Of a stretch of 64,000 nucleotides of DNA, positions 10,879-23,500 are shown piece by piece. The position numbers and the translations under genes are program-made. The notes beneath the pieces are model-generated. The model saw only the letters and a list, made by a program, of their open reading frames with translations, did not search any database and was not told the DNA's origin. The first letter of the stretch is position 1. Each line of letters starts with the position of its first letter. The stretch is taken from NCBI GenBank assembly GCA_002633025.1, contig NMRB01001291.1, positions 30,892 through 94,891 of the forward strand. Reading direction: 5' to 3'. Origin of the DNA: Notospermus geniculatus (lineage: Eukaryota; Nemertea; Pilidiophora; Heteronemertea; Lineidae).

Positions 10879-10966
10879 GGGTGATTTCAAAGTTGGTGTT
10901 AACACGGTGTTTACAATGCATTAAAGCATTGTAAACACGGTGTTAACACCAACTTTGAAATCACCC
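10879..10966. mobile_element. 88 bp near-perfect palindromic MITE
   Basis: Two 41 bp arms, starting GGGTGATTTCAAAG and meeting around a 6 bp centre (attaaa), with one mismatch as read. It is flanked by ATT on both sides. Copy 2 has the empty site with a single ATT (about 20794), so this is a precise insertion with a 3 bp target duplication. Confidence 0.8.
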
Positions 10967-10989
10967 ATTGTAGAAAATACCGAGCCCCG

Positions 10990-11340
10990 AGCCCAAAAGG
11001 GGTCTCTCTCCAAGTTGGCTCTCAATGGGCAACTCAACTGCGAGCAATTGTTTGTGTCATTGGTCCCAGCGTAAGCCGTGAGGAACAAATAATGGTGAAT
11101 TGCCCATTGTGAGCCAACTTCTGCGAGAAAACTCTCACGTGGAGAGGCGCCTTTAAAGACGCTTCTCCTGGTGCGAGTTTTCTGGCGAAGTCGCCTCTCT
11201 ATGGGTAACGCAACAGCAACCATTGAAAACTATGGGCAGTCGTTTGTGTCATCGGTCAAGGCGTACACCGCTAATGGTGAATTGCCCATTGAGAGCCAAC
11301 TCACACGAGAACACTCTTACGTGAAGGAACGCCTTCGCAC
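10990..11340. mobile_element. two adjacent MITEs, family 'GAGAGGCGCC'
   Basis: Two head-to-tail elements meet at about 11160. Each begins with a gagagtt/gcgagtt-type arm and GCAACTC, and ends with GTGAATTGCCCATTG, GAGCCAACT and the acgtg-ag-ggcgcc arm. Copy 2 carries the same pair at about 20830-21165. The frames running through it are not genes. Confidence 0.5.
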
Positions 11341-11639
11341 TTTTGCAGACGACGGCCAACTCAACATGTATGTACTAGCAAACACATCACAAGAACAAGG
11401 CATGAATCATTCATTACAACCTTAACGTATCCTAAAAAAACCTTTAACAAAAGGTTTCTGATCGCCTTACGTGAAACACACCTTGAAAGATAAATTGATG
11501 AGTAGGTGAGTATAATATGACATGAATTAACACTTGAAACCAGACATTGTGCCTTTTTTGTTGCTTATGAATAGAATAATACAATTTGTCTAAGAATATT
11601 ATGTAAAAACAAATGTGAAGGAGAGACCATGAAAAACAT

Positions 11640-11735
11640 CTAAATTTAGACCATGAGTTCATCAAGAGTGTTACAGCGTTGTGCATAACGTGCAAGCGGC
11701 TCCAAGTTCGAATCTCAGTCGATCGACCGCATCTG
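11640..11735 (+). mobile_element. possible tRNA-derived SINE relic
   Basis: The segment CAAGTTCGAATCTC resembles a Pol III B box and follows a degenerate A-box-like stretch. The same text is at about 21490-21560 in copy 2, where part is deleted. It does not fold into a tRNA that I can defend. Confidence 0.3.
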
Positions 11736-12245
11736 TTCTATTTATTGCCCCCTAGTTTTACCGTTACCAGACTCTAAACTGGCTTGAAGGAGTCGTTTGT
11801 TGGCCTGAATTGTCCCTCTGGACACCTGGCAACAGCACAGAATAGGTGTGTTACTGTCCTGGTCGACTGCATGGTTGTTGCGTCGTTACAGCATAAAAAT
11901 GATATCCGTGTCCGCTCCCGCCGCTACAAGGCCATCCATCCACATTCATTTGTACAAACCCCTTAATGTACACGAGCCATGCTATCTTGGTTAATTCCCT
12001 TATTAACCCCGACAGGAGCATCCCTTAACAGGACCTGAAGGTTATTAGCCAGCCACAAGGACCTAATCACTCGACACAATATCGTCATCTGTGTTGTAGA
12101 AATGGAAAGGGCAACGCACACACGATGTGGCCGCAAATACCCAGATTTAAATAGTCTGATTACGGCCTCTGATTGGATGATGAGGTCACGGGAGATTCTG
12201 AAAGGGAAATACATCAGACAGATCTAATGTCCGTGCGACTAATTA

Positions 12246-12246
12246 N
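12246..12246. other. single-N join in copy 1
   Basis: At this N, copy 1 jumps from attgcgactaatta-type text straight to agctctttttgtattg. In copy 2 the same two points are separated by about 280 bp (22040-22315), including one unit of a local duplication. This looks like a collapsed gap. Confidence 0.7.
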
Positions 12247-12439
12247 AGCTCTTTTTGTATTGCCTGATGTAACGCCGCAGTTGATTGGCTAGCTATTTTG
12301 GGGATGTGAGGTAAGTAAGCTTTTTCTTAGCATTGAGGAGAATCTTCTGTGGCTTCATAACCTGGCAGCTTTCTGCCAAGTATGGCCGCCCAATACCGGT
12401 CCCTTATTCCGTCAGCTATGTTGGGACCGGGAACCAGTC

Positions 12440-12600
12440 TACACCAATCTCGCGATTCTGCGATCTCGAGCAAAGTCCTCTCAAATCTCGCATATACCGA
12501 GATCTCGACCAAAGGCCTCTCAATGCCGAGATCTCGAGCAGAGTCCTCTCCAAATATCGCATATGCCGAGATTTCGAGCTGAGTCCTCTCTCTCAGTTGC
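12440..12600. repeat. short tandem repeat 'CGAGATCTCGAGCA-AGTCCTCTC'
   Basis: Four to five degenerate units containing gagatctcgagc and gtcctctc, with a related set at 22505-22665. In copy 2 an inverted partner lies at about 22190-22290, so this is part of a larger palindromic repeat. Confidence 0.5.
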
Positions 12601-14120
12601 CCACCATCATCCACTCCTGCCAATCCATATTCAAGTATTTGTAATAGGATCTTAATTTCACGTAAAAAGAAGTCGTTATACATATAATTGACGATATTAT
12701 CATGATTATATGCCCATTCAAGGAAGCCGTCCAGCCGTGGCCTTGGTTCGCGTGACCGTGCCGTGAATGGCAGTCAGTCTACAAGAAAACGACCTCAGTG
12801 ACCTGCTGGGGATTCTACAGTGACTGTCTTGGAATTCACTCCACTCCAACACCGTCAGAAGGAAGTCATTCGTGAGAATGCAAAGCACCAGACGGCGCTT
12901 TGAGAGAGTTTCCCGTCGGATAGGACGGGGATTGGCCTCTGGATGCCTGTGACCTCCTGAAAGGATGTATTTGCTGCATCAGGCTGACCGTCTCTTCTGG
13001 ACAAAACGGTTGAAGCCGAAAAGGTCTACAGGATGTCAGATGACAGTTAGTTTCAGTCACCGCGTCAGTCACCGGCAGATTTCCCCTGATACACACGCCA
13101 CAGTTGATACTCTGTACGGTGGACTCCGTGATTCAAGATCTCGGCGAGAAACGGGAACAAAAGAAGGTCGGAAACCTTAGAACGATTGACGGTTGGCAGT
13201 CTCTTAATCTCATTCTGACAGTTCAATCTCGAGGTGAAGGTCACGAATGTCTCTTTCTTGGTTTCTATGCCATCTCTATCTACAGGGCTGGTGACCAGTC
13301 TCAAATTTCGAGATAGTCCACGTTCATTCATGTCATTCATGACCCCGGTGTAACGCCGTCCTAACAGCGGAGAAAATCCAAGAAATGGAAGTGCTCAACA
13401 CAAAGCCCAGCACGTTATAAAATAGTTTTACAGCTGCCCTATCATTCCAATTACTGTATCATCCAACAGACCCACCTCTAAGGCCGATTAGGATGTGAAC
13501 GACACCTTTTTGTCATAAACCCGCCATCATCGCCCCCCCCCTCAGCCATGTCATACGACACGCTCTTAGAAAACCTTCCAGTGCATAAGACAAAATCCCC
13601 TCATTCATTTCCTGTTGCCGTTTTTGAGAACTTTGATTGAATATCGCAAAAGATAACGCACTGACGTCACCTTCGATGTAAATTAGCAAGGGGAAATCTT
13701 GGATACACGGAGATCTGCGCATGCGCATCCTCCATTCATGGCGCATGACGTCATTTCCGTCGTCGTTTCTAGGCCCCCTTTCATTGGCGTCAATCGAGCC
13801 ACCAGCGTGCATTACATGCACGTGCCGCAGTGCAGTGCATGTGTCGTGCAAGATATGTACAGCACATCGAATGCATAAAGGCCCGTTTCCACTACAGAGG
13901 ATTTCGCAGCGGCTTGCGGCGAGCGGAGCGGTTTTCACAGGCTTTACAGTGAACTTTGGCTTGATGTCTCCGCTTGGAGCGTTAAAATGACAGAGACTCT
14001 GCTTGGAGCGTGTAAAACAACGATCTCCCCACGGAACGTGGGTGTGATCGCGTAAGCTAAAAACGACGAACGAAACCGTGTGAAACGGTTCTGTCAATAA
14101 TGACAGCGTCATTGACAACC
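12601..14120. other. gene-free end of copy 1
   Basis: No gene recognised. The long minus-strand open frame here crosses the N at 14121 into receptor sequence and is an artefact of the join. Around 13880 a segment beginning GGCCCGTTTCCACT resembles a DNA-transposon end, but the other end was not found. Confidence 0.4.
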
Positions 14121-14121
14121 N
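14121..14121. other. single-N junction between the two 10 kb copies
   Basis: One N separates the end of copy 1 (…cattgacaacc) from receptor TM1 sequence identical to 3904 onward. The same cattgacaacc ends copy 2 at 24190, where it runs on into different sequence without an N. This is what an assembly join between alternative haplotypes would look like. Confidence 0.85.
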
Positions 14122-14456
14122 AATATGGTGACTATACTTACTATTCCTGCTAGAACTGAGACCACAATCGTCACCCACATTTCGTACGGCATACGTGTCG
14201 CCGAGTCCGTCCCGTTCGTTCCGTTATAACCACAAATAATGGAGTCGTTCAGAAGACATGGGAAATCCGTCGGTACTAAAAGACCAGTTCCGTTGAGGCC
14301 GAGTTCAGCCTCGGCTGTCGCCGGCTCGAATTGAAGCCTCTGGATCGCCTCCCGGTCACCGGGGTCAATACTCTCGATCAACGTGTAGTTCACGCGATCA
14401 TTACCAAACAACGTGATGTTGCCCAGTACCGTGAGATTTGGCTGCCTCGGCGCCAT
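14122..14456 (-). pseudogene. truncated copy of the muscarinic-type receptor (first 111 codons)
   Basis: The start codon and N-terminal region of the receptor, with the same glycosylation sites, break off inside TM1 at the single N. The few differences from 3904-4238 are silent or single-base. It retains the upstream acceptor at about 14531. It cannot make a receptor. It is more likely a misplaced allele than a true pseudogene. Confidence 0.85.
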
Positions 14457-15807
14457 TTTTACGTTGCTTAGCGACCGATGTGTAGTTCTTTATTCTCCCG
14501 CTCGGGGCGCTTTAGTCGATGCATACGGAGTCTGGAAAGAGAAGAGGAGATGGCATTAAAGCAATTTTCAAATATTCTTGTCAACATTTACAAAGAACAC
14601 CGTTTTTGTACCTGGAGAAAAGAAAACAGTGACTACAGCCTGCAACTTGTTCGGGAATGATACAACCCCAATCCACGTTGAACATGGACGTGACCTTGAC
14701 CTGAATCCAGAAACGAGGTCAAGGTCAACGATCATCGAACATTTCCCTGGAACTTGACACCTCAGACGGTGTTCAGCTTGGTTCTTCGGAAACATTGTTT
14801 TTCGTACCGTATGAGTTACGAGGCGGGGATCTTTTTCTGACCTGGTAAGTGTTGACGCCATTTTCTGAGGAGCAGCTGCTGCGATCTCCGGCAGCGTCGC
14901 TAAGGGAGCGGAAAGAAACGGCAGTATTTATATTTCCAAGAGTATCTGAACCGCGGTATACTGGTATATATCGTGTCATCAACGGTTAGAAGGGCCTGGA
15001 GTATCTTATGACCGGTGTAACAGTTTTCAGCGTTCCCCATCTGTGAGCGTTCCCTCTGTCTGACGGAATAAGCTGCGATTGACATTAGCGGACACACAGA
15101 GACCGCATGATTATATCTACCAGCGTTTCCCAAGCAATAAGGGGACACACTGACACACAGAAACACTGGCAGATATAACACCGGGTGCCACTTACTGGTT
15201 TGTCATTAGATTATAGGTGGTGCTACCGTACCTCGTAACACAAGAACCAAAATGATATTGTCATGCCCGTCGTAGGGTCAACTTCATCATATGATTTTCT
15301 GGAAATTCAGATTTAGGGGCTTAAATTGTATAGACCAACATGTTTGCCTTTATCAGGATATTCAGAATATGATGAAAGGTTTGACCGTGTGTGGCGAGGA
15401 TGGTCCACGGACTGTTGATGCCTTTACGAGACACCCAACGAATTAGCAGCAAGTCCTCGCCCTGTCAGCGGTGTCGACAAGTTTCAAACCGAACCTACAC
15501 TAACGGTTGAGTTGGAAAGTGTCATATTATCAACAACACCAACAACATTAAAAATTCCCCTCTTCAATTTGCAAGGCGTTTGGCGTACGTAAGCCGAGCC
15601 AAGGTTTTAGAATAGAATGGCTTACAGCGACAATAGAACAGCTTAAAAGGTCAAAGAAGGAGAAAGCGACGTGTTGGAGATAAAATCATTTTGTAAAGGT
15701 GCATCGTTAGCTGAAGTCTCCAGGGAAACTAAGAGATAGAGAAATCAGGAAATGATATTTGTGTCATCTTTAGGTGCGACTTCTGGGATTGGGCGGGGAA
15801 TTTTTAA

Positions 15808-15808
15808 N
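15808..15808. other. single N at a poly-G run
   Basis: Copy 2 reads gggcggggaatttttaa-N-gggggtac where copy 1 has an uninterrupted poly-G tract (about 5617-5630). It marks a hard-to-read homopolymer. Confidence 0.6.
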
Positions 15809-16861
15809 GGGGGTACGGGTGTTCAACCAGGTGTGACAGAAACCAGCGTCCTCGGAATGCAAGTCCGCCAAACAACAGCCCGCTATTGTAAGGTTATACA
15901 TGTATTCGTATTGTCATGGTCTCTATAGCTATAATGTAATCCCTCGCTGAAGAATAAGACCGGACTTTGATTCCAGGGGGACTTTGATTCCTTTCACACC
16001 GGCATTAGCTGTGAGTTGGTCAGGCATATCTGATGGTTAGCGAGGCAAGACGGGGACGACAAGTCGTTGCCGCCCGTCTACACGTCCCGATCCCTACATC
16101 AGAAGACGGATCTCAAACTCATGGTCTAATCTGTATATTCAACCAAGCATACGACATGAGAAATATCATGGCCAAGAAAATTACAACTGAAAATGGAAAA
16201 TACAAAGAAATAAAAATATGTGGGCCATTACTTGGATGGGTATGAAAGGTCGACCAACCAACGCCTACAGCCCTTAGAGAGACGAACCAATGCATCATGT
16301 GTTGTATCATATCACTGTATTGAGTCAGGAAAGATCAAAGTGTGACGGATTAGGGAGCTCACAGATATCCGCTCCTGCTTAACTTTAAGGTTAAACCTGT
16401 ACTATGATACATGATATCGGGTATCCGAGCACGAGATATCCACTGTGGGTCAGACTACATATACTAAGACACGTAAAGTCATATTACTCGGATGTCACAT
16501 GTACTGAGATATGACATACTGTAGATTCATATCTGATAGGTCAGTTCGTAATGTGAGGTACGAATGCCAACTGAAATGGTCAGGCCTACAACTGACATAG
16601 TCAGGATTTACTCGAGTCGAATGGCAGTCCTACCTGTCTGACGCCTACAAGACATCGCAGTCCTGGCTCTGGGGCTAATCGATTTGAACCTACGAGAAAT
16701 CGGCCACAGAGGGGTAGAACTTGAGGCGACCTGAAATCATTGCGACGACAGTTGACGTAGAACATGCCCACTGCTCCCGTACACAGTTACGGCGACGCCT
16801 AGGTGAGCCGGAATGTATGTGAACGATCTTTCGTGCACTCAGACGTCACATTCTACTTTAG

Positions 16862-17007
16862 GGGCCGTATGCACCAACGAAGATTATCTTGAACTCAGAT
16901 TGAGCCACAACTTTTCCATTGTCACGTCATGCCCTGGCAAACCTGAACAATTGAAAAGCTGTGGCTCAACCTGAGTTCAAGATAATTTTCGTTGGTGCAT
17001 ACGGCCC
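16862..17007. mobile_element. 146 bp MITE with TAG target duplication
   Basis: Long terminal inverted repeat starting GGGCCGTATGCACCAACGAA, flanked by TAG at 16859-16861 and 17008-17010. Copy 1 at about 6664 has the empty site with a single TAG. The 3 bp duplication would fit the PIF/Harbinger group, but with no transposase this is only a suggestion. Confidence 0.8.
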
Positions 17008-17702
17008 TAGATGTTCAGCAAAACTTCGATCAGGAAGCAAATCAAGTTATCTGAGTCTGTACCAAACGATGTTTTACCTGACACGCCTGTGATGATGTTG
17101 GTGACGCAACGCAAAATCCGCTGCGGAGTAGGCTATACTAACCCCCAAAACTCTCTTTCTGTTAACATTGTAAAAGTGAGTTCATAAAAATACACAAAGC
17201 ACTGGTCAAACTGAACTAAACCGTCACGATCCCGACTTACATGTTTATTATCATTTCTCGTCCCCAACTTCCCCCAATTCTGTACAACTCAACCCATCCT
17301 CTCGCCTCCACGTCGCTCGGCCTACCACACGAGTCGTGGTCCACCCTCATTCTAATTCTTCATTGACCGTTTTCCACGTCACGTTCTACGTTCCAAATGA
17401 ATCGCTTCTAGTAATTTCGATTTTGATATTCAAAGGTTTTACAATAAAATCATGTACCTGTCGCTGTGTCCGCTGGATGAATCATATCAGTGGACTCCAG
17501 GTGTGTCAGTCCCGACTGATGAATATTGAGAAGGTCCAATTAGAGCGGGTTGGAATCTAGGCTGCTCTGATGAACCTGAGCGATAATAGACGGCGCTGCG
17601 AGCGGCAAGAGCAGATGACGTCACTCACTGACTTATTCCTCCGGTGATATTTCTCCTAAATCATAACTTTTTCGATATTAGGCGGACGTATTTTCCAAAT
17701 CA

Positions 17703-17911
17703 CATTGAAAACTTTTCTTCATCAAAATGACGAACTTATTCGTTTTCCGTCACCAAACTGAGTATAAATATTCGTCAAAATGACAAGTCCAGGCTCGTCA
17801 TTTGGACGAACTCTTGACAAACATAAACAAGGGTTCATCAAATTTAATGACGAACGTGGACTTGAACGTGAACCTAAGTTCGTCATTTTGATGAAGAAAT
17901 GTTTTTCAGTG
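17703..17911. mobile_element. about 209 bp MITE 'CACTGAAAAACATTTCTTC'
   Basis: Inverted ends share TTCTTCATCAAAATGACGAA, and extra internal gttcgtcatttt words repeat the theme. Copy 1 (about 7770) lacks it. The exact target duplication is not clear because the flanks differ by a base. Confidence 0.7.
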
Positions 17912-20503
17912 ATGGTGTCCATGAGATTAGTGAGTTGGAGATTTGGCTGAGGTTTGGGACGATAGGACGGTTGGGCCCTAGAGTTGGGCCTGATCAGTTT
18001 CGCGTCACCGTCTTAGGCGTAGTCTGTAACGGCGGCATACAGCAGTCTTTACTGTAAAACAGACGGATTAGTGAATACAATAGAAACAAAAGGTAAAAAG
18101 AAGACGCTTAAGTCCCAATCCCATCTCGAATAAAGCAGGCATTAACTAATAGGTGGACAAAACACAGTCTCTGCTGCACTGTAATTGATAAAGGTCAATA
18201 TCCATGTTATGAGACAGCAGAAGAAATAGACGTGGGGGGATAAGACGGGGGGGGGGGGATACCCGCCAGGGGATTTATATGGCAGAGTTCGTCTTTAAGA
18301 TGTCGTGGTGTACGTTTTTCTGCTGGGGGCTTTCATTGTTACAGTTCAGCTTTAAGCTGTCGTGGTGTACTATAAATCGCTAGGGGCTTTGATTGATATA
18401 GGTCAGCTTTAAGTTGACATATTTGACACAATTCAGGTTTAAGATGTCGTGATTGCGTTCCACCGAAAGGACGTTTATTTTAGGATCTTTGATGAACATT
18501 CTATTGCTAGGGGCCTCCACCGACACAGTTGAGCTTTAAGATGTCATGGTATTTTATTGCTAGGCGCTTTAATTGATACAGTTCAGCTTTAAGCGTTCAA
18601 CACTCAACAACTGTCACTTCCAAACATGGTATGTGGAGGGTTAATAAAAATATAAGTAAAGAACACATTTGCAATCCAATATTCTCACGGATGCGAACAG
18701 GTAAATGCCATATCACCATAGAAACGTGCATGGCTTTGTCAACAGAATATTTCTTACCACAAAAGTGTGAGAAAGTGCGAAAGGTGATGGTTGATGGAGA
18801 TGTTGATGGTTGACGATTGATGGTTGACGATTGACAGCACGAAGATGCTGAAGAAAATTTGAGTAATTATCATGGCTTAATTACATGTAACTGCCTGCAT
18901 GACAGCGTTGTTCTTTAACCTAGTTCCCGTATCCACCGTTAGAGGCCGCTGGACGGATGTTCGTCCGTTTTTTTAATCTCCTTGTCTGAAGGCGCTTTTT
19001 CGCGCGCTTGGCTTTCTATGGGCAACTCATTGGTAGATATTATGGGTAGTTGTTTGTGCCACCGGTCTCAGCAACAGTCTTAAAGGAAACCAACAATGAA
19101 CTGCCCATTGAGAGCCGACTCACCCGACATTATTCTCACGTGGAGAGGCGCATTTTAGGCAGTTTTTTAATTACCTAGGCCTACAGACTTCAAAGACAGA
19201 CAGCAGCTCACCTGTCACAATATTCCTTTAAGAAGAACCTCGGATTAATCCGTAGATACGCTCATTAAACATGTTCTGCTAATTCCTTTTTGTTAATCCT
19301 TTCAACTATAGATTCATTAAACGAGTTGAAAAATATTCCAAAATATCGAAGTCCCTGTTCCCTAACCAATCCAAGAAGTTCATAATCCAAATTGAAGTTC
19401 TATGTATCCAAAAACACGGGAGGAATTAGGATTTATTCACCGTATGAATACAAAATGTCGGAACTGCATCCGATTGACAGCCTTTCTGAGCCCCTTCCAG
19501 AGCCATCCTTTCAACAACATTACATAGCGTGTATATATTGTACGCCTACATCACAAACTTATCTCAAAAACATAAGAATATTGGCGAGACGCCCACTTTC
19601 TCTCTGATCTGCTACCACAAAAAGTTCCTCTGAACGACGGCATCATCGAAATATAAGACCGAGCGTCCTACTCGGTTGGATCCCTGGCAGTGTGACATTT
19701 CGTCATCGGTCATGAAAAATAAACATCTTTGTCGAGTTTAGCGAACGTTGTTTGATGCGCGTACTGTCGTTACTCTGTCTCCTACGCTTTCTGACTCATA
19801 ACAAAGTCACGGCAAAATAGCAGACGATTTTACAACTGCGTCGTTTGTGAATATACGACAACATTTGGGGTGTTTTGGTCGAGGTACGCTGTGACGGAGG
19901 TACCTCAGCGTGGAGGTACATCAGTGTGGAGGTACCTCAGTGTGGAGGTGCTCGGGTTTGCAGATCCAACGCGAGGTGAAACCATTATCAACTCAGATCT
20001 TTTAAACAAACACATTCCGTCGTCTCCCGCTGTTGCAGTGTCAAATTTCGCACATTTCAACACCTCCCTTCACTGAGGCATGGCGTAAACTTCAATGTGA
20101 ACTGAGCGGTAGTCCCAGAATAAGTGTCCCTAATACAATAGCTGAAGGGGGCGGAAGAGATATCCAGAACCTTTCTAATAATGATTTCGTACTCAACTGC
20201 GGTGACTAGACCGACCAATGTGCACGCCAAAAAAAGTGAGGCGCATCTCTGGCAAGAATTTTTAAAGATTTTTCAATTCTAACTCACTGCATGAATAAGA
20301 TTTTCAATTTGTTCTTCTAAACACGCATATATCACCATGGCGTAAATAATTAAACATAATGCTTACTTTTCGCGTGCAAAACTCGCGTACACCCGAAAAC
20401 TAATTAAATGATCCGTACAAAACAGACGGGAATTACAGACTGAAGCTAGACGACGAATGGAAATGCTGAGTTTGAAATGAAGAAATTAGCCTAAATTTCT
20501 AAT

Positions 20504-20568
20504 NNNNNNNNNNNNNNNNNNNNNNNNNNNNNNNNNNNNNNNNNNNNNNNNNNNNNNNNNNNNNNNNN
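20504..20568. other. 65-base assembly gap
   Basis: A run of Ns in copy 2. Copy 1 shows the missing part as about 10440-10560 (including a poly-C-rich stretch). Confidence 0.95.
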
Positions 20569-23500
20569 CCCGTGTGGCGCTGAAGTCACCCCTATCGACA
20601 ATGAGGATCATAACTGTGATAGAGGGCAGCACACAGTAATCAGGTCCTATACAATGGATGCCTTTTGTGTGGGAAATTGATCAGGACCTGAATGCTCCTT
20701 TTAATTCAATAGATTTAACCACTAGTGACACCTATTGAGGCAGTGAGTTAGGTTCCTCATTGTGCAGTAGAGGGCTCGACCCTTCGGTCCTATTGTAGAA
20801 AATACCGAGCACCGAGCCCAAAAGGGGTCTCTCTCCACGTGAGAGTTTTCTCGCGCAAGTTGGCTCTCTATGGGCAACTCAACTGCGAGCAGTTGTTTGT
20901 GTCGTTGGTCTCAGCGTAAGCCGTGAATTGCCCATTGTGAGCCAACTTCTGCGAGAAAACTCTCACGTGGAGAGGCGCCTTTAAAGACGCTTCTCCTGGT
21001 GCGAGTTTTCTGGCGAAGTCGCCTCTCTATGGGTAACGCAACAGCAACCATTGAAAACTATGGGCAGTCGTTTGTGTCATCGGTCAAGGCGTACACCGCC
21101 AATGGTGAATTGCCCATTGAGAGCCAACTCACACGAGAAAGCTCTTACGTGAAGGAACGCCTTCGCACCTTGGCAGACGACGACCAAATCGACAATGTAT
21201 GTACGAGCAAACACATCACAAGAACAAGGCATGAATGATTCATTACAACCACCTTAACTTATCCTAAAAAAACCCTTTAACAAAAGGTTTCTGATCGCCT
21301 TACGTGAAACACACCTTGAAAGATAAATTGATGAGTAGGTGAGTATAATATAACATGAATTAACACTTGAAACCAGACATTGTGCCTTTTTTGTTGCTGT
21401 TATGAATAGAATAATACAATTTGTCTAAGAATATTATGTAAAAACAAATGTGAAGGAAAGACCATGAAAGACATCTAAATTTAGAACAGACCATCAAGAG
21501 TGGTACAGCGTTGTGCATTATGTGCAAGAGGCTTCAAGTTCGAATCTCAGTCGATCGACCCCTATCAGACTTTAAACTGGCTTGAAGGAGTCGTTTGTTG
21601 GCCTGAATTGTCCCTCTAGGCACCTGGCAACAGCAGAATAGATGTGTTACTGTCCTAGTCGACTGCATGGTTGTTGCGTCGTTATAGCATAAAAATGATA
21701 TCCGTGTCCGCTCCCGCCGCTACAAGGCCATCCATCCACATTCATTTGTACAAACCCCTTAATGTACACGAGCCATGCTATCTTGGTTAATTCCCTTATT
21801 AACCCCGACAGGAGCATCCCTTAACAGGACCTGAAGGTTATTAGCCAGCCACAAGGACCTAATCACTCGACACAATATCGTCATCTGTGTTGTAGAAATG
21901 GAAAGGGCAACGCACACACGATATGGCCGCAAATACCCAGATTTAAATAGTCTGATTACGGCCTCTGATTGGATGATGAGGTCACGGGAGATTCTGAAAG
22001 GGAAATACATCAGACAGATCTAATGTCCGTGCGACTAATTACTGCAGAGATACCAATCTTATTGACGGCTTAACTCCGGCCTTCGATGCGCGGATCCGAG
22101 CGAGCAGACGACATTTCCACAGCAGACGACACCAAACCATAATTTTTACCAAAAGACATCGTCTGCACTGAATTTCTGCTCAGATCTCAAATCTCGCATA
22201 TATGACGAGATCTCGAGCAGGGTTTTCACCAATCTAGACTGGTTCCTGGTCCCAACATAGCTGACGCAATTAGGGACCGGTATTGCGTGATGTAACGTCG
22301 CAGTTGATTGGCTAGCTCTTTTTGTATTGCCTGATGTAACGCCGCAGTTGATTGGCTAGCTATTTTGGGGATGTGAGGTAAGTAAGCTTTTTCTTAGCAT
22401 TGAGGAGAATCTTCTGTGGCTTCATAACCTGGCAGCTTTCTGCCAAGTATGGCCGCCCAATACCGGTCCCTTATTCCGTCAGCTATGTTGGGACCGGGAA
22501 CCAATCTACACCAATCTCGGAGATTCTGTGATCTCGAGCAAAGTCCTCTCAAATCTCGCATATACGGAGAACTCGACCAAACGCCTCTCAATGCCGAGAT
22601 CTCGAGCAGTGTCCTCTCCAAATATCGCATATGCCGAGATTTCGAGCTGCGTCCTCTCTCTCAGTTGCCCACCATAATCCACTCCTGCCAATCCACATTC
22701 AAGTAGTAGTAATAGGATCTTAATTTCACGTAAAAAGAAGTCGTTATACATATAATTGACGATATTATCATGATTATATGCCCATTCAAGGTAGCCGTCC
22801 AGCCGTGGCCTTGGTTCGCGTGACCGTGCCCTGAATGGCAGTCAGTCTAAGAAAACGACCTCAGTGACCTGCTGCATTCTACAGTGACTGTCTTGGAATG
22901 CACTCCACGACAACACCGTCAGAAGGAAGTCATTCGTGAGAATGCACAACACCAGACGGCGCTTTAAGACAGTTTCCCGCCACGGGGGACGGAGGATTGG
23001 CCTTAGTTGGATGCCTGTGACCTCCTGAAAGGATATTTGCTGCATCAGGCTGACCGTCTCTTCTGGACAAAACGGTTGAAGCCGAAAAGGTCCACAGGAT
23101 GTCAGATGACAGTTAGTTTCAGTCACCGCATCAGTCCCCCGCAGATTTCCCCTGATACACACACCACAGTTGATACTCTGTACGGTGGACTCCGTGATTC
23201 AAGATCTCGGCGAGAAACGGGAACAAAAGAAGGTCGGAAACCTTAGAACGATTGACGGTTGGCAGTCTCTTAATCTCATTCTGACAGTTCAATCTCGAGG
23301 TGAAGGTCACGAATGTCTCTTTGTTGGTTTCCATGCCATCTCTATCTACAGGGCTGGTGACCAGTCTCAAATTTCGAGATAGTCCACGTTCATTCATGTC
23401 ATTCATGACCCCGGTGTAACGCCGTCATAACGGCGGAGAAAATCCAAGAAATGGAAGTGCTCAGCACAAAGCCCAGCACGTTATAAAATAGTTTTACAGC

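Larger units (their letters stand above)
3904..14120. repeat. 10 kb segmental copy 1 (receptor upstream region)
   Basis: The segment starting at 3904 inside receptor TM1 and ending at 14120 is repeated almost base for base at 14122-24190. Apart from the receptor start it holds no gene I can support, only repeats listed separately. It carries a 376 bp insertion (6831-7206) and an 88 bp palindrome (10879-10966) that copy 2 lacks. It lacks two MITEs present in copy 2 (near 16862 and 17703), and about 280 bp of copy 2 is absent at the N at 12246. Confidence 0.9.

Noticed and set aside
13513-14178. 221-codon minus-strand open frame
   Set aside because: It spans the N at 14121 and fuses receptor sequence out of frame with repeat sequence; it is a product of the join.
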